Below are positions 42,118 through 46,110 of a stretch of 46,110 bases of DNA, piece by piece. The stretch lies in contig CAJUFM010000014.1 of NCBI GenBank assembly GCA_910585745.1, positions 1-46,110 of the forward strand. Direction: 5' to 3'. The position numbers and the translations under genes are program-made. This stretch comes from an uncultured Eubacterium sp. (lineage in GTDB: Bacteria; Bacillota; Clostridia; Lachnospirales; Lachnospiraceae). The notes under the pieces were generated by a model that did no database searches, was not told the DNA's origin, and worked only from the letters and a program-made list of their open reading frames with translations. Every line of letters starts with the position of its first letter. The first letter of the stretch is position 1.

Positions 42118-42951
42118 ATGAAAGAGAGACTGGATGTACTTATGGTGAACCGCGGTCTGGCAGAGTCAAGAGAGAAGGCAAAAGCGGTGATCATGACAGG
42201 AAATGTCTTTGTGAACGACCAGCGGGAGGACAAGGCGGGGCAGAAGTTTCCGGAAGAGGTATGTATCGAGATCCGGGGAAAAAAGTTGAAATTTGTAAGC
42301 CGCGGCGGCTACAAGCTGGACAAGGCGATAGCGGTATTCCCGATAGAATTAAAGAACCTGATCTGTATGGATGTAGGGTCTTCCACGGGAGGATTTACGG
42401 ACTGCATGCTTCAGAACGGAGCAGCTTTTGTCTATGCGGTGGACGTGGGGACCAATCAGCTGGCATGGAAGCTGCGTCAGGATGAGCGGGTGAGATCCAT
42501 GGAGAAGACCAATATCCGTTATGTGAAACCGGAGGATATTGGTGAACTGGCAGATTTTGTCTCTATTGATGTGGCATTTATTTCCCTTACCAAGGTACTG
42601 GAGCCAGTAAAGGCCTTGATGAAAGAAGGGGCATCGATGGTGTGCTTGATCAAGCCTCAGTTTGAGGCGGGCAGAGAAAAGGTAGGGAAAAAGGGAGTTG
42701 TCAGAGATCCCTCTGTGCACAGGGAAGTGATCGGGAATATTATTTCATATGCAGGGAGCCTGGGATTTGCGATCTGTGGTCTGGATTTTTCCCCCATCCG
42801 CGGACCCGAAGGGAATATTGAATATCTCCTTTATATAAAGAAGGAAAATCAGGAATTTGAGGGAATATCCCAGGAACAAGAAGAGGAGATCCGGCAGGTC
42901 GTGGAGGATGCTCAGGAACATGCGGTAAAGCATGCCGGGGATTTAGTATAA
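42118..42951 (+). CDS. tlyA: TlyA-family rRNA methyltransferase/hemolysin-like protein
   Basis: A 277-residue protein with an N-terminal S4 RNA-binding domain (RLDVLMVNRGLAESREKAKAVIMTGNVFVNDQ) and an FtsJ-like methyltransferase domain (MDVGSSTGGFTDCMLQNGAAFVYAVDVG, FVSIDVAFISL, LIKPQFEAGRE). In mycobacteria TlyA 2'-O-methylates 16S and 23S rRNA; the hemolysin label is historical. Start ATG at 42118 has GGAG 6 nt upstream. Confidence 0.92.
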   Translation: MKERLDVLMVNRGLAESREKAKAVIMTGNVFVNDQREDKAGQKFPEEVCIEIRGKKLKFVSRGGYKLDKAIAVFPIELKNLICMDVGSSTGGFTDCMLQNGAAFVYAVDVGTNQLAWKLRQDERVRSMEKTNIRYVKPEDIGELADFVSIDVAFISLTKVLEPVKALMKEGASMVCLIKPQFEAGREKVGKKGVVRDPSVHREVIGNIISYAGSLGFAICGLDFSPIRGPEGNIEYLLYIKKENQEFEGISQEQEEEIRQVVEDAQEHAVKHAGDLV

Positions 42952-42964
42952 TGGAGGTACAATT

Positions 42965-43786
42965 GTGAAAAATTTCTGCCTGATCGTGAATGAAGAAAAG
43001 GACACCGGGCGGTCCGTGGCAAATGTGATAAAAACATATTTGGAAAAATCCGAATACTGTGTTACAATATTGAGTCATAAGGATGAGTTATGTCTGGATC
43101 AGGAGGTTGATATGGCGCTGGTGCTGGGAGGAGACGGCACAGTGATCCAGGCGGCAAAAAAAATAGCTGGACAAAAAATACCGATCCTGGGGGTGAATCT
43201 GGGAACTCTCGGTTTTTTGACTGAGGTTGAGAGACCACGGATGTATCAGGCGTTGGATATGGTGATGTCTGGGCGCTACAGTATTGAGAAGAGAATCATA
43301 TTATCCGGGATGATCGAGTCAGGAGGGGAAGAGAGCCTGGCAGTCAATGAGATCATTGTCGGCAAAAAGGATATCGGGAGGATGATCACCACCAGTGTAT
43401 GGGTCAATGACGAACTGATGGATACCTATGTGGCAGATGGGGTTATTGTCGCCACGCCCACTGGCTCCACTGCTTATAATCTGTCGGCGGGTGGTCCAGT
43501 ACTTTCGCCGGATATGGAAGCACTGGTGATCACGCCGATCTGCCCCCACTCTCTGAACAAACGAAGTCTTGTGGTGTCCTCAGAGGATACGATACGGATT
43601 CAGGTGGAGAGGACGCGGGAATCCTATATGGATGAAGCTTCTGTTCGGTGTGATGGTGAAATATTGTGGAATGCTTCCTCTGGGGATGTGGTCTATATCC
43701 GGAAGGCAGAGCAGATGGTGGATATGGTCTGTCTCGGTGATGTTGGCTTTTATGAAAAAATGAGAAGCAAGCTAAATCGGAAATAG
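42965..43786 (+). CDS. nadK: NAD kinase
   Basis: A 273-residue ATP-NAD kinase making NADP. The GGDGT motif (LVLGGDGTVIQAAKK), NLGTLGFLTE and the DGVIVATPTGSTAYNLSAGGP motif are intact. GTG start with GGAGGT upstream, 13 bp after tlyA. Position between tlyA and argR is standard for Firmicutes. Confidence 0.95.
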   Translation: MKNFCLIVNEEKDTGRSVANVIKTYLEKSEYCVTILSHKDELCLDQEVDMALVLGGDGTVIQAAKKIAGQKIPILGVNLGTLGFLTEVERPRMYQALDMVMSGRYSIEKRIILSGMIESGGEESLAVNEIIVGKKDIGRMITTSVWVNDELMDTYVADGVIVATPTGSTAYNLSAGGPVLSPDMEALVITPICPHSLNKRSLVVSSEDTIRIQVERTRESYMDEASVRCDGEILWNASSGDVVYIRKAEQMVDMVCLGDVGFYEKMRSKLNRK

Positions 43787-43794
43787 GTGTTAAG

Positions 43795-44271
43795 ATGAAG
43801 AAACAAAGACAGGAAAAGATCATTGAGATCATTCATGAACATGAGGTGGAGACCCAGGAAGACCTGGCGCGTTTTCTAAATGAAGCGGGATATTCGGTAA
43901 CTCAGGCGACGGTGTCCAGGGATATCCGGGAGATGTCTCTGATCAAGGTGCCGGGGATCCGGGTGAAACAGCGCTACACCGTGTCTACCGAGGGCGGTGG
44001 TGGCGGCAGCAGTGGTTTTGGCAGACAGTATACTGGTGTGCTGCAGGATGGCGTGGTGTCCATGGAACAGGCGGGTAACCTGCTGGTGATAAAAACTGTC
44101 AGCGGGATGGCGATGGCAGTGGCAGCAGCTATCGATGCCGTAAAGCTGGAGGGAATCGTCGGTTCCATTGCTGGAGATGATACGATCCTGTGTGCGGTGA
44201 AGACAGAAGAACAGGTAGCTTCTGTCATGGACAGTATGCAGGCGCTGATCCATTCCATGGCGGAGGGATAA
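43795..44271 (+). CDS. argR: Arginine repressor ArgR
   Basis: A 158-residue regulator. The N-terminal winged helix (RQEKIIEIIHEHEVETQEDLARFLNEAGYSVTQATVSRDIREMSLIKVP) is followed by a glycine/serine-rich linker (EGGGGGSSGFG) and the hexamerisation/arginine-binding domain (VAAAIDAVKLEGIVGSIAGDDTILCAVKTEE) with the conserved GDDT. The glycine-rich linker is longer than usual. recN, the commonest next gene in this cluster, is absent here; a YebC gene follows instead. Confidence 0.94.
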   Translation: MKKQRQEKIIEIIHEHEVETQEDLARFLNEAGYSVTQATVSRDIREMSLIKVPGIRVKQRYTVSTEGGGGGSSGFGRQYTGVLQDGVVSMEQAGNLLVIKTVSGMAMAVAAAIDAVKLEGIVGSIAGDDTILCAVKTEEQVASVMDSMQALIHSMAEG

Positions 44272-44341
44272 ACGTCTGTAAAAAATATAAAAAAATCAAG
44301 CAGCGGTGAGCAAAATTCACCATGCAGAAAAGAGGGAAAAA

Positions 44342-45070
44342 ATGTCAGGACATTCTAAATTTGCAAATATCAAACATAAAAAAGAAAAAAATGATGCAAA
44401 AAAGGGAAAGATATTTACTGTGATCGGCCGTGAAATCGCTGTGGCAGTGAAAGAAGGCGGCCCAGACCCAAATAACAACAGCAAGCTCCGCGATGTGATC
44501 GCAAAGGCAAAAGCAAATAACATGCCAAATGATACCATCGACCGGGGGATCAAAAAAGCAGCTGGCAATGTGGACGCGGTGAATTATGTAAATATTACAT
44601 ATGAAGGATACGGTCCCAATGGTACAGCAATCATCGTAGAAGCTTTGACAGACAATAAAAACCGTACCGCATCCAACGTGCGAAATGCTTTTACAAAAGG
44701 AAACGGGAACGTGGGGACCACAGGCTGTGTATCCTATATGTTTGATACAAAAGGACAGATCATTATTGATAAAGAAGAATATGAAACCGACGCCGATGAA
44801 TTTATGATGCTGGCGCTGGATGCGGGAGCAGAGGATTTCAATGAAGAAGAAGATAGCTATGAAATCCTGACAGCACCGGATGATTTCAGCCAGGTACGTG
44901 AGGCGCTGGAAAAAGAAGGAGTGCCGATGGCACAGGCAGAGGTCACGATGCTGCCACAGACCTATGTGGAACTGACAGACGAAGAAGATAAAAAAATGTT
45001 TAACCGTATTATGGATCTCCTGGACGAAGACGATGACGTCCAGGCAGTATACCACAACGTAGACGAATAA
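44342..45070 (+). CDS. YebC/PmpR-family regulatory or translation protein
   Basis: A 242-residue protein with the invariant opening SGHSKFANIKHKKEKNDAKKGKIFT, then GGPDPNNNSKLRDVIAKAKANNMPNDTIDRGIKKA, and an acidic C-terminal domain. The family was described as a transcriptional regulator, and more recent work links YebC-type proteins to translation of proline-rich stretches. Start ATG 44342 with GAGGG upstream; an in-frame upstream codon is not favoured. Confidence 0.93.
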   Translation: MSGHSKFANIKHKKEKNDAKKGKIFTVIGREIAVAVKEGGPDPNNNSKLRDVIAKAKANNMPNDTIDRGIKKAAGNVDAVNYVNITYEGYGPNGTAIIVEALTDNKNRTASNVRNAFTKGNGNVGTTGCVSYMFDTKGQIIIDKEEYETDADEFMMLALDAGAEDFNEEEDSYEILTAPDDFSQVREALEKEGVPMAQAEVTMLPQTYVELTDEEDKKMFNRIMDLLDEDDDVQAVYHNVDE

Positions 45071-45091
45071 ACTGTGAGTGCGGCGGGCAAG

Positions 45092-45222
45092 TTATAATGA
45101 AAACACCAGCATGCACCGAAGGTGTTCCATGAGAGCCACAACACTGTGCAAGCTCGCTTGCAAACAGTGTTGTGGCTCTCATGGAAAAGATTGCGAAGCA
45201 AATGCTGGTGTTTTCATTATAA
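45092..45222. repeat. 131-bp four-armed palindromic element
   Basis: An outer perfect 21-bp inverted repeat (45092-45112 with 45202-45222) encloses a second perfect 21-bp inverted repeat (45127-45147 with 45164-45184) capped by GCAAG-CTCG-CTTGC. Between the two on each side is a small hairpin with a GAA loop: CACC-GAA-GGTG (45114-45124) and TTGC-GAA-GCAA (45191-45201). No coding frame is supported. Candidates are a MITE-like or REP-like mobile remnant, a structured RNA, or a protein-binding cruciform. Confidence 0.93.
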
Positions 45223-45246
45223 AAAAGAACGACATAAGAGCGGTAA

Positions 45247-45313
45247 ACGATATGAGTAGACTATGCAAGGGCGCTGCCGCCGCTTGCGGTGAGCGGCGCT
45301 CTTGTTTAGTCTA
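45247..45313. repeat. Diverged first unit of the 67-bp repeat, hairpin-forming
   Basis: This unit shares the GCCGCCGCTTGCGGTGAGC core with the two following copies but differs at both ends. TAGACTA and TAGTCTA, then CAAG/CTTG and GC-rich inner arms, let it fold as an extended imperfect hairpin. Confidence 0.8.
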
Positions 45314-45447
45314 CGAATAGACGAAGCAGTTGCGGAGCCTGCGCCGCCGCTTGCGGTGAGCAGCGCCCTTGCATAGTTTACGAATAGACGAAGCAGTTGC
45401 GGAGCCTGCGCCGCCGCTTGCGGTGAGCAGCGCCCTTGCATAGTTTA
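45314..45447. repeat. Two identical 67-bp tandem repeat units
   Basis: Units 45314-45380 and 45381-45447 are identical. Each begins CGAATAGACGAAGCAGTTGC and includes the GCCGCCGCTTGCGG core and CAGCGCCCTTGCATAG. A partial third copy (CGAATAGACGG) starts at 45448. Identity suggests recent duplication. Confidence 0.93.
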
Positions 45448-45481
45448 CGAATAGACGGTATAGTGGCGGAAGAAGGTAATT

Positions 45482-46015
45482 ATGGCGACATGGAATTCCA
45501 GAGGTTTGCGGGGATCCTTTTTAGAAGAACTCATCAACCTCACAAATGAAAAATACAGAAACCAGAAGCTGGCGCTGATCCAGAAAGTGCCGACTCCGAT
45601 CAAACCTATTCATATTGACGAGAGCACAAGACATATCACGCTGGCGTATTTTGAACAAAAAAGTACAGTGGATTATATCGGTGTCGTGCAGGGAATACCC
45701 GTCTGCTTTGATGCCAAAGAGTGTGCGGAGGATCGCTTTCCCCTCGCCAATATCCATGAGCATCAGATGAAGTTTATGGAGGAATTTGAGGCACAGGAGG
45801 GCATCGCTTTTTTACTTATTTATTTTAAAAACCGAGACTGTTTTACCTATCTTCCTTTTACATATTTAAAAACTTTCTGGGAACGGATGGAAACGGGAGG
45901 GAAAAAAAGCTTTGCATTTGATGAGTTGAACCCTTCTTTTGAAATATCTACATACTCCGGAACCTTTGTTCATTATCTTGAAAAAATTCAAATGGATCTG
46001 GAGGATAGACAGTAG
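45482..46015 (+). CDS. recU: Holliday junction resolvase RecU
   Basis: A 177-residue protein that matches RecU of Firmicutes: SRGLRGSFLEELINLTNEKY, KVPTPIKPIHID, STVDYIGVVQGIPVCFDAKEC and FPLANIHEHQMKFMEEF. The catalytic Asp (TVDY) and the D-x-K pair (FDAKE, where Bacillus has E-A-K-E) are present. It is slightly shorter than Bacillus RecU, mainly at the N-terminus. AAGAAGG precedes the ATG. It stands directly after the palindromic repeat cluster; the usual PBP1 neighbour would be beyond the window. Confidence 0.9.
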   Translation: MATWNSRGLRGSFLEELINLTNEKYRNQKLALIQKVPTPIKPIHIDESTRHITLAYFEQKSTVDYIGVVQGIPVCFDAKECAEDRFPLANIHEHQMKFMEEFEAQEGIAFLLIYFKNRDCFTYLPFTYLKTFWERMETGGKKSFAFDELNPSFEISTYSGTFVHYLEKIQMDLEDRQ

Positions 46016-46035
46016 CTGTCACGCCTATCTATGAA

Positions 46036-46077
46036 AGCCGGTTGCTCCGTGCTGGCGCACTCCCGCAACCGCCGCCG
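46036..46077. repeat. GC-rich palindrome at the right edge
   Basis: CCGG, TTGC, an inner GTGC/GCAC and then GCAA and CCGG produce nested inverted repeats (GGTTGC with GCAACC). The TTGC and CTCC/CTCG-type loop resembles the elements upstream of recU, and the following bases (TTCGCAATCC...GGCATTCGCC) may continue it beyond the window. Confidence 0.6.
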
Positions 46078-46110
46078 GAATTCGCAATCCAGGCATTCGC
46101 CTTCCTTGCT

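Larger units (their letters stand above)
45071..45481. other. Repeat-rich non-coding gap
   Basis: No credible gene lies here. The space is filled by a 131-bp four-armed palindrome, a diverged hairpin unit and two identical 67-bp tandem units. Their GC-rich cores (GCCGCCGCTTGCGGTGAGC) contrast with the AT-rich flanks. Confidence 0.85.

Noticed and set aside
45092..45222. Ordinary rho-independent terminator for yebC
   Set aside because: The stems are far longer than needed, with four arms and no T-run on the plus strand; it could still stop transcription but this does not explain its symmetry.
45247..45460. CRISPR array
   Set aside because: The units are directly joined 67-bp repeats with no unique spacers, and no cas genes are nearby.

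Overview
The window looks like a chromosomal segment from a spore-forming, low-to-mid GC Firmicute, most likely a Lachnospiraceae-type Clostridium. Grounds: a complete eight-gene spoIIIA sporulation operon, a LexA (GAAC-N4-GTTC) box on recA, the Firmicute order nusB-xseA-xseB-ispA-dxs-tlyA-nadK-argR, ribonuclease Y, RecU, Gram-positive lipoproteins and strong AGGAGG-type ribosome sites. No rRNA, tRNA, CRISPR array or intact mobile element was seen.

Layout. 1-2.8 kb, minus strand: gene debris at the left edge, a membrane-anchored hypothetical, and a DUF6273/YARHG lipoprotein. 2.8-12.5 kb, plus strand: an EF-G/TetM-like ribosomal GTPase fused to a Rae1/YacP-like NYN nuclease, a TrmH-family rRNA methylase, an NfeD/SPFH membrane pair, argF, citrate synthase, a small DUF6145-type protein, coaX and dus. 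12.7-16.3 kb: a MacA/MacB-like export system (adaptor, ATPase, permease). 16.4-19.9 kb: SOS-controlled recA, recX, and rny; the recA-recX junction carries a tandem duplication that creates a chimeric 35-codon frame. 20.3-28.4 kb: two lipoproteins (a non-specific endonuclease and an arylsulfotransferase-like protein), a LysR stub, metY-type sulfhydrylase, tcdA, a TtcA-like protein, a hypothetical and a NUDIX-pyrophosphatase fusion. 28.7-31.9 kb, minus strand: aroE, a chemoreceptor and an FMN-binding lipoprotein. 32.1-36.9 kb: spoIIIAA-AH behind a sigma-E-like promoter. 36.9-45.1 kb: an Asp23 protein, nusB, xseAB, the isoprenoid genes ispA and dxs, tlyA, nadK, argR, and a YebC regulator. 45.1-46.1 kb: an array of long palindromes and 67-bp tandem repeats, recU, and another palindrome at the edge.

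Most of the window is housekeeping: DNA repair (RecA, RecX, ExoVII, RecU), RNA metabolism (RNase Y, Dus, TcdA, TtcA, TrmH, TlyA, NusB), cofactors (CoaX, NadK, Dxs) and sporulation. The less ordinary items are the GTPase-Rae1 fusion, the self-duplicated recA tail, the four-armed 131-bp palindrome with its neighbouring 67-bp repeats, and the NUDIX-PPase fusion. All functional statements are from reading motifs and gene order; no database search was run.
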